Shown here one piece after another: positions 38,715 through 50,885 of a DNA stretch of 64,000 nucleotides. The notes under the pieces are model-generated. The model did no database searches and had not been told where the DNA came from. It saw only the letters and a program-made list of their open reading frames with translations. The stretch is from assembly GCA_028551475.1 (NCBI GenBank), contig CM052362.1, positions 7,997,354-8,061,353 on the forward strand, given 5' to 3'. The first letter of the stretch is position 1. Each line of letters starts with the position of its first letter. This DNA is from Casuarina equisetifolia. Taxonomy: Eukaryota > Streptophyta > Magnoliopsida > Fagales > Casuarinaceae. The position numbers and the translations under genes are program-made.

Positions 38715-41700
38715 TTACTGGGACTTTTTATGTAACAGGGGGTCAGAAATGACTTGGGGCTCGAAGTCTGGCTTCAGATACTGAGCAAGCAGCTCTGCAT
38801 AGAGCTCGTACCGGGCAGTCATTCGGAAAACCCACTTGTCTTTGAGCTGCCTACAGAGGTTGAGATCCATGTCTGAGATCAACAAACCATCCCTGTTGCG
38901 GGAAAGAGAAGGAGTGCAAGAAGCATCAGGGGCAGAAAAATGACTAGAGCCATAGAAGTGTCCAAAGTCTGCGTGCTGTGGCTTTCCATCTCCTGAAGTG
39001 AATGGATTGGGGAATATCTCTGTCCCAACTCGATTGATTGATCCAACAAAGTAACTGTTTGCTATTGCAGCATTTCGGGCCTGTCATCCAACAGATGATA
39101 TGTCAATTTCTGATTGAGAATGCATAGTTGAAACATGGATGTAGCTTTTGATAAAGAGGAAGACTTGTGTATGAATGTATGAACCCATCTCAAAATGGAT
39201 TCTATCTCCATGCAGAAGAAACATGAGACAGAGTTTAGAGAAAACATAACCATCTCAGAGGGAAAATCAAGATTCAAAAGGGAGAGATCCAGCACACACA
39301 AGTGAAATTTTTAAGTATAAAAGCAGATGAATAGAGAATAACCTCGATGGGCCACATTGGTTCACTGAGCTCACCAACGGTAGCCGAAGGATTGAAAACA
39401 ATCTCAGCACCGTTCAAGCCAAAAGCTAACCAGTTCAAGGGATGGTGTCTCCCGTAACATATATTGACAGCAACCTTTCCGTATGCTGTCTCAAAAACGG
39501 GATGCCCGGTGTCGCCTTCCATATAATATGTGCTCTCATTGAAGTCTCCCACTCTTGGTATATGGTTCTGCGAAGAACTCGAATTTCATTAATGTCCCAC
39601 AAAAGTAAAAATTTAAAAGAAAGAAACTTGTTAACAGTTGATAGATTATTAAGTTTACCTTCCGATGCTTGCCAATTATGTTGCCATGATTTCCAATTAT
39701 AACAGCAGTGTTCCAAATAGTCTCTCCATGATTGACATCCCTCTCAAGAATTGGGCTTATAATGACCATATTATATCTAAGAGCAAAATCCTGAAGAAAT
39801 CGCGTCGATTCCCCATCAACAGGCTCAGCAAATTCACACCACCTCTTTTCTCGTGTACAAAAGGCAAATGGCATCATCCATGCTTCCTGGATTACATTTT
39901 AAAAAGGTGCCAGCCGCATTTTCAGACTTGAGATGGAAGTGAATCAGTAAATTCTCTTTTCAACCCACATGCTACAACTTACTTGAAGACATAATATGTT
40001 GACTCCTGAGGAACCAGCAGCCTCGATGATTGGCTTGAGTTTCTGAAAGATTGCCCTCTTTTGGTCCAGAAAGGGGGCAGTTGTTGGAAGAGCTATAGAG
40101 TTCTGAATAAGACCAACCCTAACAACTCGAGGTTCTCTCAATAATTCTTTGTCAGCATGAAAGCGGAAAGCCTGAAAGGATTTAAAATGAAAAAAACATC
40201 AATGGTAAAACATCAATCATTTAAGTATTTCATGATGTCTGCTTCTTGTTTCCACATTGTGCAATAAAATCATATTCCTTTCATCCAAAAATAGATTGTC
40301 TTTTATTTTTCAGTCTGTCCCAGACTACATGGAATTCTTTTATAACGTAAGTGTTTATCCATTTGCTTTCCTACATTAACCATTAATTTGAACCCATCTT
40401 CTCTGAAAATTTAAACTTATTTCTTTTTAAATTCAAATCTAAATTTCTTGATCTCATCTAAAGACCACTTGAGGATTTTTTGATTTCTTAAAATGCATGC
40501 CATTTCTAAATATTGTGGAATGGAGAAAGTCCAATTGAATAAAAAGGAAAACTATGCAATGGAATAACCTCGTCTGACTTCAGTTTCACATTTCTTTGAC
40601 GGGCTACCACACCTTACTTTCCCATATATTTTTCCTATCTTTCTACTTCCCCTTTGTCCTCCCTCCAGATAAATTCACCCCACCTTTTAGACCCGCATCA
40701 TGCACACTATTTGGCTGTATTAAATTAGCATGAACCAATTATTTTTCTTTTGGAATTAAAGCAGTGGTTTAAAAAGTACATTAAAGCAGAGGGAATAGGA
40801 ACTTTTCTTAAATCTAGTACTCAAAAGAGATTCTAAACTGAACCAGAACAGCAACAGGCAGGACAAATGCATACCTGAAGGTCAAAATTATGTTCTGAAG
40901 AGAGAGCTTTGGAGGATTCCGGGAGAGCTATTGTGTCAATTGGCCTTCCACAATTGAGTCCAATTAGCAAGCGGCTGACTTCCTGCAATATTGTGATCAA
41001 GCTGTTAGAAAATATCCCAACTTGTCGACATGTGATAAATGCAAGCATCATCAGTATGTGGAAATTAAGAGGAAGAACGATAACAAAACTTCTATCACAA
41101 TTACAGAAATTTCCAAGTCGTGCACTAGAAGTGAGAACAACTTGACTAAATCATTCACCCCTCCCAAACCCAAAAAAAAAAAAAAAAGAAGGGAAAAAAA
41201 TAATTGAGCATTCAATCTCCCCTGACACAACGAGAGAACTGCTTTCAGTGGATTCATATCTGAGTCATATACAACACGAATGAAGAAAAGAGAATGGAAC
41301 CTCTAAGAGATCAACATTTCCAAATTTCTTGGTAAAACTACTTCCTTAAACACTTTTCAACACAAGCACTCATCTCAAATAGGTTTGCCATCACCAAAAG
41401 AAAAAAGAAAAGGGTTCATTCTACTCTATACACATCGAAGACTTGTATGGATCAGTTCTAAATTGTACGATTTGCCGAGCGGACAAATCCAAAGGCCAGG
41501 AAAACCCTTACAGGCCATATGGTCAGTACAACGCCACAGAAAGTCGACAGGGATCAAATTGTTGACAGAGTTTACATGAATGCATGGATTTTCTTTGCAT
41601 GAAGTTTTAGCAGCACATAGGTTATTATTGAGTTGTTTGTTTCTCAGATAATGAGAAAGATTTATTCACCATATAATCTTATTGGACCCATGTTCACTGA

Positions 41701-42244
41701 AGAGGAACGATACACTCAAATAAACGGTTTTGCTTTCTGGTTCCCGTGAACACGGTTAGAACCATTTGCAGACATATCTAAAAACCAAATCCTCCAAATC
41801 GAAATTCTAAATTACTTAACCGATCCATACTCTTACGGAGCTTGCAACCAACTCCACCACGACTTTTGAATCAATTCAACAGAGCAAATAATTCGTAATC
41901 CTTTCAAAACAACCACTTACAGATATAAGGAGTTGCCAAGTTCAGCCTCTAAAAAGTTATCTAAAATTTTAAAACACTGAAGCTCAGAGTAAATGCAAGA
42001 GTACAGATAGTTCATATACACGGAAAATCGTACAACTTAGAGCTCCAATTGATAAAACCCAGAAAAAAGAAGCGAAATAAAAAGAGAAAAACATAAAGAC
42101 CATAACCTGGAAGACCTCGGGCTTGAGGTGTGCGCTTAGGAGGGAGTGAAGGGACTCGAACCCACAAATGGAACCGTCTTTCAGGGCCTTCCTTTCTCCT
42201 TGGACTCCGTCATTTTCTGCATCAACCTCTCGTGCTATCTCCAT
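38715..42244 (-). CDS. PYD3: Beta-ureidopropionase (N-carbamoyl-beta-alanine amidohydrolase)
   Basis: Third and last step of reductive pyrimidine breakdown: N-carbamoyl-beta-alanine to beta-alanine, CO2 and ammonia. Six exons, 42107-42244, 40875-40982, 39983-40171, 39659-39886, 39343-39567 and 38715-39080, total 1254 nt, 417 residues (Arabidopsis At5g64370 about 408). Nitrilase-fold catalytic triad: Glu in CLQEAW across the exon 3/4 join, Lys in GKHRKNHIPR across the exon 4/5 join, Cys in [26 protein letters not shown] and the C-terminal GSSHFSAPD / SDPLLHKKS are typical of the plant enzyme. The start at 42244 (MEIAREV) was chosen; an in-frame Met 20 codons upstream (42304) is possible. Cytosolic by lack of a leader. 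No lesion seen. Confidence 0.95.
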
Positions 42245-43632
42245 TTCTTTCTTTTGCTTGTTACACAAATTTACCAATCGGGATTTTGAGGACGATTTGA
42301 TCAAAACCTCCGAAGCGTAGACTATTTTCGGAACGATCCAACGTAGCAGGTTGCAGAGAGTGGATTATAGGGGTGGCAGATGGGCCGTTGATGGGGCAGT
42401 TGCTGATAGCGTGGGGGAACCCCCCAGTTGATTATTCAAAATTTCTTTATCAGTACTACAGTTCATAGTATTGCTGATTGCTAATTTTAAATTAGATACT
42501 TTAGATTTCACACGAAAAAGATTCATCACTACATGTGATGCGCAAGAATTTAAAAAAATTAAGACATTTTGGTTGGCATTGGATGCTGAGTAATATAACC
42601 TGAACCATTTGATTATAATAGTTAAAATCCCCTGATTTTCTTATTATATGCCTTGGAAACACTTTTATTGAATTATTTTTTCTATTTAGAAAAAAAAAAT
42701 GCCTTCTTTAATCAACTAAAATGAGGAGGAAAATATTAAGGCAATATTTATATGAGTATTTACGTTAAATTTATATAGCTTAACAATACCTTGTATCTAA
42801 GTAAATTGAAGTTTAATTAGATATGATATTTTATATATTGTTATCATTTAGTGTGGATCTTTGTATTAATAAATATGAGCTATAGAAGAGGATTCTTTAT
42901 GAGTTGGTGCAAATGTGCTATTAGTTATAAATTTTAATTTAGTGGTAACATTGACGATTCTTATAATTAGTATTAGAGCGAGATTGTTGGCTTTGAAGTG
43001 ATTATTGGGTTTTATAGGACCCAACAATACTATTGTATATGAATAGTACTAACCGCCTAGTCTATAGCATGTGATGTTTAGTTAAATGCAACACTTTATA
43101 GGGGGTGGCCCTAGTTCCCAAATTTAAGTGGTTAAGAATTGATGCATTATTAGATTAAGATAATATGATAATATCTTATTTATTATAAGTTACAACTTTT
43201 GGCCTAATATTATTACTGTCGACAATCCTTATTATTACTAATTGTAAGGACAATAATTATTAAGGCGAGCCAAAAAAGACAAGCGCTTAATTTTGTCTAA
43301 AGAGAAATGAAGATAACAGGTGGGCCGGTTTCCTATCTTCAAGTGCAACTGCCAGTCAACCTTGCCGAGATGCCGACGATGTACCACCGAAACGTGTCAG
43401 TGGAAGAACCTGTCAACTGATACGTGCCGGTGCCGAACTAGGTTCCTTCAATAGCGGGTGGAGGAATCCCGCGTCGGAGCACTTAAAACAGCAGAAAGAA
43501 ATGCGAATAAATCCTGCGAAAATGCTTAAGCGAAGAGAAGAAACTGAAATGAGAGGGGTTTGATCGAACTTAGCTTCAAATTGTACTGTTTTCTGGGAGC
43601 TGAGTGGATTTCTTGGTGAGAAAGCAAGATAA
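42245..43632. other. Bidirectional promoter region and AT-rich spacer
   Basis: Lies between the divergent starts of beta-ureidopropionase (minus) and the TVP15-like gene (plus). 42480-43270 is AT-rich without open frames. 43290-43632 is richer in GC and is probably promoter and 5' UTR of the plus-strand gene. Confidence 0.5.
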
Positions 43633-46600
43633 ATGGCGCGAAACGGAGAGGAAGAGGGCGGGGGGATGACATCTTCCGGCACTGCCATTAGAGTGCGGGT
43701 CAGGCCGGACCCTTTCTTGGTGGTCTGTAAGGTCTTCAGCGTCATTACCTCTGTCATCGCCATCCTCTGCATTGTAGTCAACGTTCTCTCCGCTATTCGG
43801 TCCTTCGAGAACGGATCTGACGTACTTTCCTCCTCTCTCTCTTTCTCTCTCTGCGACTGTGTATGTATGTATATGTTAAGTATATGCAGTTATTTCCAAT
43901 TTTGAGAGTGTTTGCGGTGGAACCGTAGATATTCGACGGGATTTTCCGGTGTTACGCGGTTGTGATTGCATCCTTTGTGGTTCTGGCTGAGACGGAATGG
44001 GGGTTCATACTCCAGTTCTGGAAGGTTCGTTCTGTTGATTTGCGTTGTGAATTATCGTCTTGGCGGATATTATTTTGATCCATAGTTCAAGGAATTCGAT
44101 TGGAAGTGGTTCTTTCGAGAGATTTCTCACTTAATTTCTTTAACTATTCTCTCTGTGTACTTGTTGCTAGTTGTAATTCTCTTCACGTCAAGCTATGCGC
44201 ACATAAGTTATAAACAAAACTGATAATCAACTGTTCACGAAATCTTTTGCTATGGTTTGAGGTAACCTTTTTGCGGGGTGGGCAACTGCCAGAGCAAATT
44301 AATTTTACTTGGAAAGGATACAGATAAAACTTGGTTTTGATGTTTCGAGCATTTTTTCCTTTAATTATTACCGAATTTGATGCATTAGAGTTTATACGAT
44401 TGGTGCACATATGGAAGAAACTATGGACTTGTGATTCTTTGATAAATTTGATTTGTTGGGTTTAATTTGTCTTCGCATGTTGGTAGTTCAATTTCACCTG
44501 AGGTTCATCTGTGTGAAAGTTTAAACAGTAATTTTTTCCAGGTGATTGACTAAGTGTCTCAGTATTATCTGTTTTGAATAATAGTATTATTAAGTAAATG
44601 ATTTAATCTTATGGTCTTTTGAGTGATGGGTCATTTTCAATTGATGTTGAAATTATATTTAGGCCAATGTTTTTTATTTATTTGGGACTCTTGGCGTTTT
44701 CTTCTAGTTTTAGAGTAGATTCTTCCTTCTTTCCATTTTTTAGAGCAGGTGGAAGTGGGTAGGTTTGAACTTTGTTCCAAACTGCACGTAACTTACGCAC
44801 GATTAGTTTCTTGTTAGTTCATAAAATTAAGTTTCGAAACCAACCTCATATTTATAGTATTCTCTTCTGGCTCAAGGCATGCCAAAGAGTCAAAATGTCT
44901 GCATGACACGATTCTTCGAAGTGGAAACTTGCTAACTGTAACGAAAGAAGCTTGAATTTTATTTGACCGTTCTCTATTCAATCCTCCATCTAACAGTAGA
45001 AACCCTCCCATTGATCTTAGGTAGTCTCATCATCTTAACAGCACATAATTTTCACCATTGCTGAATATGCATTGATTCCTTATTTGGCAGTTGTCTCTAC
45101 TGTAATCTTTTATGTCTGAGTCAACTCCCTGTGAGGATGGAATACGGGTGCGGTCTTAAACTGCTATTATAATCCTTCTGCAAAGTAAAAAATAAAAAAC
45201 GAAATACTGATAAAACCGTTAACTTTGAACTTCTATTTCAGTTACTTATGTTGACATTTCATTTCCACCTACTAATAGCTGGTAGTGTTCCGTTGCTGAC
45301 GTACTATTCAAAAGCACAGTAACGCCAGACTACACATGTTATCTTTGTCTCATTTAATATTTCTGTCGCATTTTTGCAGATACTGGAGTATTGGGCCGGT
45401 AGGGGTATGCTGCAGATCTTGTATGTCTACAATTTAGTGTTAATTTTGTTTTTCCTGTCTGTATCCCATTTCCCTAGTGATGGCTTGATTAGTGTTAGGC
45501 TCCCAAATCCAATTAATGCCCAAATTTCAGTCCTCACAATTTTATCTCTGTTAGTTGGGATGGTGAAATGGACTTGATTTAAACTAGTGACAACAGAGCA
45601 GGTTAAGTTGGTTGGTTAGTCAGTAATGCAGCAAAACTCATTTTTAACTATCACACTGTTAAATCCAATTAGCATGATATGAAATTGGAACAGAGGATAG
45701 GTGACACACTATATTATTGGGCACTGGGTAGAACTCTCAAGAAATTATTGGACATGAGATACTTTTAGATTCATTTTATCAACAACCTTATATAAGAGTA
45801 CAGCTTGTTTTGTTTTTTAAATTCATGAACATTCTCTACAGTGTTGCAGTGATGACAAGAGCTTTTCCTGACACTGGGGTGCAGAAGGACCTTGTTCTTT
45901 TTCAAAACATATCAAGTTATATGCTTCTTGCTTGTGGTGTCGTGTATTTAGTTTCGGTAAGATAATCAAAGTCACAGGTTTTTATTTAAGAGTTTTTTGT
46001 GTACCCGGATTTTTTTTCTCCTTCCAGCTAGCCGGCATCTTTGTATATAAACACACACACACAGTGGCTTGCTATTCAAATTCATAAAACAGAATCTTCG
46101 CATATCTTGATGAAACTAAGTTTTGTACACTAACCAAATAGACTTATTGTGATCCTATTGTTCATCAATGACTTCCCTGCGTAAGGTTATAGAAGAAGTC
46201 ACCTAATTAATTAGCTATATTGGTCTCCTTTTATTTCTTATGTTGTCTGAGATTCTTGAGCAAGGAGGTTACAACAGTTTTTATGTCCCATAAGTTACCT
46301 GTTGTCTTTCAAGACCTACTGTTCTAGTTTAGTTTTGATACTTAAAGACATTTTCATGATGAATAGAGTTGCAATACTTAGCACTTTAGCTTCCCTTTTA
46401 CTTTCTCCATATTTTTATAAGCTCACAATTATGTTACTTAATACCTGGCCAATTCCAAGGGACTTCTTTGCATTGGACATCTCAAACGTACTCGGCAGCA
46501 GCAAGAGATTTCGAGGGAGCAAGCGGTGAAGGATCTGGAGGTAAGCTATTCTATTATCATTGTCCTATAAGTGACCGAAATATCAAACGACATTATTGGT

Positions 46601-48827
46601 AGGACTTTCTCTTAGGAGTGTTTTTCTTTTGGATTTTTGCTGCTGTTGTATCCCTCAATCCTGACTTAGATTTATATTTGGAAAAATGAAGAAAAGGAAT
46701 ATGAGACTGTTTTAGCATCATATGTTTCTGATTAGGCAGCAAGTTGAAGATTTTTAACCTTCTATTGGTAACAGCAAGTTCGATCTTGGATTTCAATTGG
46801 AAGGAGAGTCCAAAGAATGTAGGGCTGGTGATTTAGTTCTGCATGCGAAGCAGCACCATCATTGGTCGCGCCAGAATTGGTTTTTGATCTATAGTACATC
46901 ATAATAATGAGGAATAGTTATAAGATTGATCCAGATGCTTTGCGTCATCTCATGTGAAGTCCCAGAGGTCCCCTCAAGCCCCCTTTGGCCTTGACCAAAT
47001 TCCTTTAATCCCAGTGAACAAAAATGAAAAAATTTAAATCAAATTTTAAGCTCACACCCAAGCTATCCCTTCCCCAAAAGCTTCCAGATGATTAAATGAA
47101 AAAAGAAAAATCTATATTGTTATTTCAGCCCCAAAAATAATTATCTTTTAATATCAATGTTGATAAAAGAAGGTTATGAATTTCGAGGTCTAAATCCAAA
47201 AGTCTTTAGTTAACTACAGAAAAGTTCAGAAAGGAAAATTGTCTCTGATGATGACCTGGTCCCTAAAAATTAAAATTATGTAAAATGACCTCTCAAAACA
47301 TGATAGAATATGTTCTCATATTTTTTTTTAACTATTCGTTGCCATTCTTCAGATTCCGTCCCTCTTAAATAGTTTGGTTTTTCCCTTCTCAGTGTTTTCT
47401 CTTGGTGCCCTTAGTCTCTTTCCTTTCTCCTTTCTACGTTCAAAGAATGTAAAAGTCCAAAATGTACACATCAAAGGGAAGCAAAGCGTAAGACTCAGTA
47501 TGGATAAATTTTTTCATCTACCTTTGATCTTCTCTTCCTAGAGCTGGTAAAGATAATATCACTGGGTTGTGTTATTTCAGACAGTAATAGATAAAGTTAA
47601 CTACTATTGGTGTTAGTCCATGGCCATTACACCCTCAAATAAGCCATGCTTACATTAAAAGACAAAGCAAGATTTTGTTAAATTGCTTGGATTATTCTTT
47701 GGAGAAAATGCTAAATTTGGTTTATAATGTTGATTTTCTCGTATGGGAAACTTAATGCTAATTTTTTTCCTGTAAGCACATGAAGCTGATTATTGGTGCC
47801 ACAATAATATTTGATGAAACCCAAGGAATTTGCATGAACATCTTGCAAATTATATTGATACTTGTGCTTTGACTATATAGGGATGCAACAGGTACAAGAA
47901 TGATAGAATTCAAAATATATACCGAAAAGAATGACAAAAAAATCTGTGGACTAATGGACAAAGTTATTAACCACACAAACAAACCAATGGATAATAGCAA
48001 GCTTTGGGTACAGCCTTAAGATGGTACACGTGGCATCATTTTTCTCAACAATGTTTCTTTTTTTTCCTTTTTTTGGTTGGAAAATAATAAAGAATTGATT
48101 ACCTGTTTAGTCATTTGTTAAAGAAAAACATTCGAGTAAGTTTTTCATATTGCTCAACTCATATGCATATTTTTGTTAACAGACAGGAAGAAAAAGCTAT
48201 ATCAGGTAAATGAAATAAATTTTTTTTATTAATGGAAGAGAAAATCTAATTTGGTCAGTTTGGTTTCCCGTAAAGGAAAATACTTAGTCCACCACTACTT
48301 ATCTGTTCACTGTGATACTAAAGGAGCTGTGCTTATTGTTGAACTCCCTTCTAGGTTACATCAAGCTTTTCTTTTCATCGTCTCATTGAATACTCGAATG
48401 AAAATCAAACACTATCTAGTTTCCCCGGTCATTGTTTTCTTAGATTTTTAATGTGTTACCTATTGGAACACAAAATATCTGTACATTTAGGAAGGATAAT
48501 ATTGTGAAAATTCGTCAGCTGTAGATAGGCTACTGTAATTCGTGAGGAAGGTTTGTAGTGGATCTACTTTTCCATTATGTTGTTTGTGGTTATAAAAATT
48601 GGAGGGCTAGGATTTTTCTTATATAGCTGTAGTGGGATTCCTTTGCAGGCCCTGTAACTGAAAATAGGCATAAAAGATTCGTAAGTTTGATTTGAAGCAT
48701 TTAGCAGAATGAGTTGTTAACTTGGCGCAATAACTTTCCTGTTTTTACTTGCTTCTACTGACAACTACAGGAGCTGTCTCGGCGTAGAGACGAACTTGAA
48801 CAATTGCTTATTGCGGAAAGGGCCTGA
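43633..48827 (+). CDS. Small four-helix membrane protein, TVP15/COPI-associated-like
   Basis: Six exons, 43633-43821, 43929-44024, 45380-45420, 45842-45956, 46460-46540 and 48771-48827, total 579 nt, 192 residues, all joins in phase. After a short soluble N-terminus there are four hydrophobic segments, roughly residues 30-55 (VVCKVFSVITSVIAIL), 70-90 (YAVVIASFVVLAE), 95-115 (EYWAGRGMLQILFVAV) and 135-160 (YMLLACGVVYLVSGLLC). A charged helical tail rich in Arg/Glu/Gln follows. The EYWAGRG motif between helices and the topology recall Golgi TVP15/COPI-associated proteins; the match is from memory and the role (Golgi/vesicle membrane) is inferred. The last intron (46541-48770) is 2.2 kb and could hide an alternative exon. 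Expressed status unknown. Confidence 0.7.
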
Positions 48828-49742
48828 GCAATTTGCATGAGTAGGCCCAGGACATTCAGGTTATAGAGGCGAAGAAAGCGAGTCTGGCAAGCTCTTCTTT
48901 AAATTTTGGAACACTAGTTTTCTCGTTGTTTATCTATGCTATTGGAAGCCTTGTTTGGAATTGAATACTTGAGAGGACTCTTAGTAATTCTTTATACTTG
49001 TATAGTTAGTGTGAAGATGCATTTTTTCCGCGACTGTTTGAATCAACTACCTGCTTGTGATTTCAACAAGAGAAAACCCCGGAAAATTCACCTATGGGTA
49101 TCCCTGGAATTAGATTTTCAAGAGAATTGTGTATACATGGAATACCATATTGATCCATCCCCAAATTCTGTCGTGAAATGTTGGCAGAAGTTAATTTGAT
49201 AGGTCGAAACAAATTGCTTTCTCTTGTTGTTTTTATCTCTTTTGTTAGTAAACAAACCTAATTTTGCCAGTTTTTTGACTGAAAATTTAGGCCTTTCCAA
49301 TTCCTATAAGCGGGTGCGTGATTGAAATTGAAAAAAAGAAAAGAAAATCATTGGTAAAAATGCTCGTAATAGATCTTGAATACATAAGCTAAGTATATAT
49401 TGTTCTGGAATGAGTTTTTGTGTTAAAAAAAAATATATATATATAGAATGGTGATTAGTCACTGTCTCAGCTTCGCCCTGTGTCTCCTAGCAATCACTTG
49501 TGGGAGCTTTTTACATGAATTGACCTACAACGCAATTGCTTGCTGCCCTGAAGGAATTACTCTTTCCTCTCCTACCATTGCGGATTCTCAAAATCTAAAT
49601 TCCGAGGGATTCTCCAGAGACTCAATTCTCTCAAAATTCTGGAAAAAACTGCTTATCAGGTAAATCTTTTAATTTCACCCAGTTAAAAAAAAAAGTTGTA
49701 CATTTACAAGAAGAAATTGTACACTGACAGCATGTTACCTGG
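48828..49742. other. 3' flank of the TVP15-like gene
   Basis: Probably the 3' UTR up to about 49250, then AT-rich spacer with a short TA run near 49430-49445. The open frames here have no family similarity. Confidence 0.5.
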
Positions 49743-50209
49743 CTAGTCCTCATCACAAGAGATTTTTTGCTTCTTCCACTTGTATGCCGCTTCCAATGCC
49801 TCATATCCAGCAGCACCATCCTCAGTTACTATCGGCTTTCTCCTTTTCAGCTTCTTTGGCAGCTTACTCTGCACTACACTCATGTCTCCTAGTTTGTCAA
49901 AGCTTCTCTCCATGTTCAACCATTCTTCCAAAAGCACTGCCCTTTCTTCTTTCAGTTCAGGTGCAGAACTCCTAAAATAGTTGATAGCTTTCTCAAAAAT
50001 CCTTCTTGCACGCGGAATGCAATGTTTCTATTGTGCTAAATCTAAACCCCCTCCGCCTCCTGTCGCTCCCGAGTGTCACGGAGGATCTGCCCAGCGGTGA
50101 TCTGAATTGATGCGGGAGTTTCGTTCTTGACTCTAGTCGGCCGCAGGAGCTTAACCTCTGTATCCTTCCAGATTAGGTACCCTAAGGTCGGATCGGCATC
50201 GTTCACCAT
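49743..50209 (-). pseudogene. Crooked-neck-like (CRN/Clf1) pseudogene: N- and C-terminal ends only
   Basis: Crooked-neck-like proteins are HAT-repeat splicing factors of about 700 residues. Here the frame from ATG at 50209 reads like the family N-terminus (GYLIWKDTEVKLLRPTRVKN, then TPASIQITAGQILRDTRERQ) and stops after about 55 codons. About 30 bp further, in another frame, the family C-terminus begins (RRIFEKAINYFRSSAPELKE, then LLEEWLNMERSF, VQSKLPKKLKRRKP, LEAAYKWKKQK) and ends at TAG 49743-49745. Some 500-600 internal codons are missing and no intron is present in what remains, so it is probably a retrocopy or gene copy with a large internal deletion. It is unlikely to make a useful protein. 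Confidence 0.75.
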
Positions 50210-50659
50210 TGTTGCTGGAAGAATGAATCAACTGAAGTGGCATAGAAACTGAGGTACTCCACGATCGGAAACAACCGAGATGGCTTCTTGCACGGTGACA
50301 CGGGACAACGAAAACCCTTCAGTCAGAGTCCGCTCGGCAGGGAGAAGTGCTGGTATGATTACTTGACGACTACGCTTGGTATAATGGCTGCGAAGCCAGG
50401 GCGCGAGACCTGTCTTGTGTTTGTGAGAGACGTTTATTTAAGCAAAAAACCAAAAAGCCGCGAATATAACGTCAATTTCCCGGTTTTACCCTCGCTTCAT
50501 ATTTCAAATCTACAGTAACACTACGCGCCTTCCCGCTCATCAAACCCGCCTCCTCCCTCTCCCTATCTCTCTCTCCTCCAATGCTTTGGGTTCGCTCTCC
50601 GTACTGAGCGCTGCTAGGATTTATCTCCTCTGCAACAACGTGACACCGACGGGGCTTGG
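50210..50659 (+). promoter_or_regulatory. Probable promoter and first leader exon of the coiled-coil gene, upstream half
   Basis: Between the divergent crooked-neck pseudogene start and the Copia element. 50520-50659 is CT-rich (CTCCCTCTCCCTATCTCTCTC), typical of a plant transcription start and 5' UTR. The leader seems to continue after the Copia element with TTCACAG then GTAGCT, a plausible splice donor at 56222/56223. Inferred, no transcript seen. Confidence 0.5.
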
Positions 50660-50885
50660 TGTTCGGAGATGAGCTGGCTGCCACAGACAAAGTTCTAACA
50701 TATTGTCCCACCAAAGGAACGGGTGTCGGCTGAAGAACTTTATTTTGAATTTTTGAATTGAGTTACTTTTATTTGAATTGTATCTTCTAATTTATTCTCC
50801 TATAAAAGGAATTGTATAGACTATGTAAAATAATCTTGGGAATCATTTCTCCCAATTTTTCTTCTTTCCTTCACATAAATTTTCA
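50660..50885 (+). repeat. 5' LTR of the plus-strand Copia element
   Basis: Starts TGTTCGGAGATGAGC, ends ATAAATTTTCA; contains a TATA-like CTATAAAAGG. Preceded by CTTGG. Confidence 0.95.

Noticed and set aside
46541-48770. Extra exons in the long last intron of the TVP15-like gene
   Set aside because: Short AG...GT windows exist, but exon 5 and exon 6 already join in phase and give a normal-looking tail.
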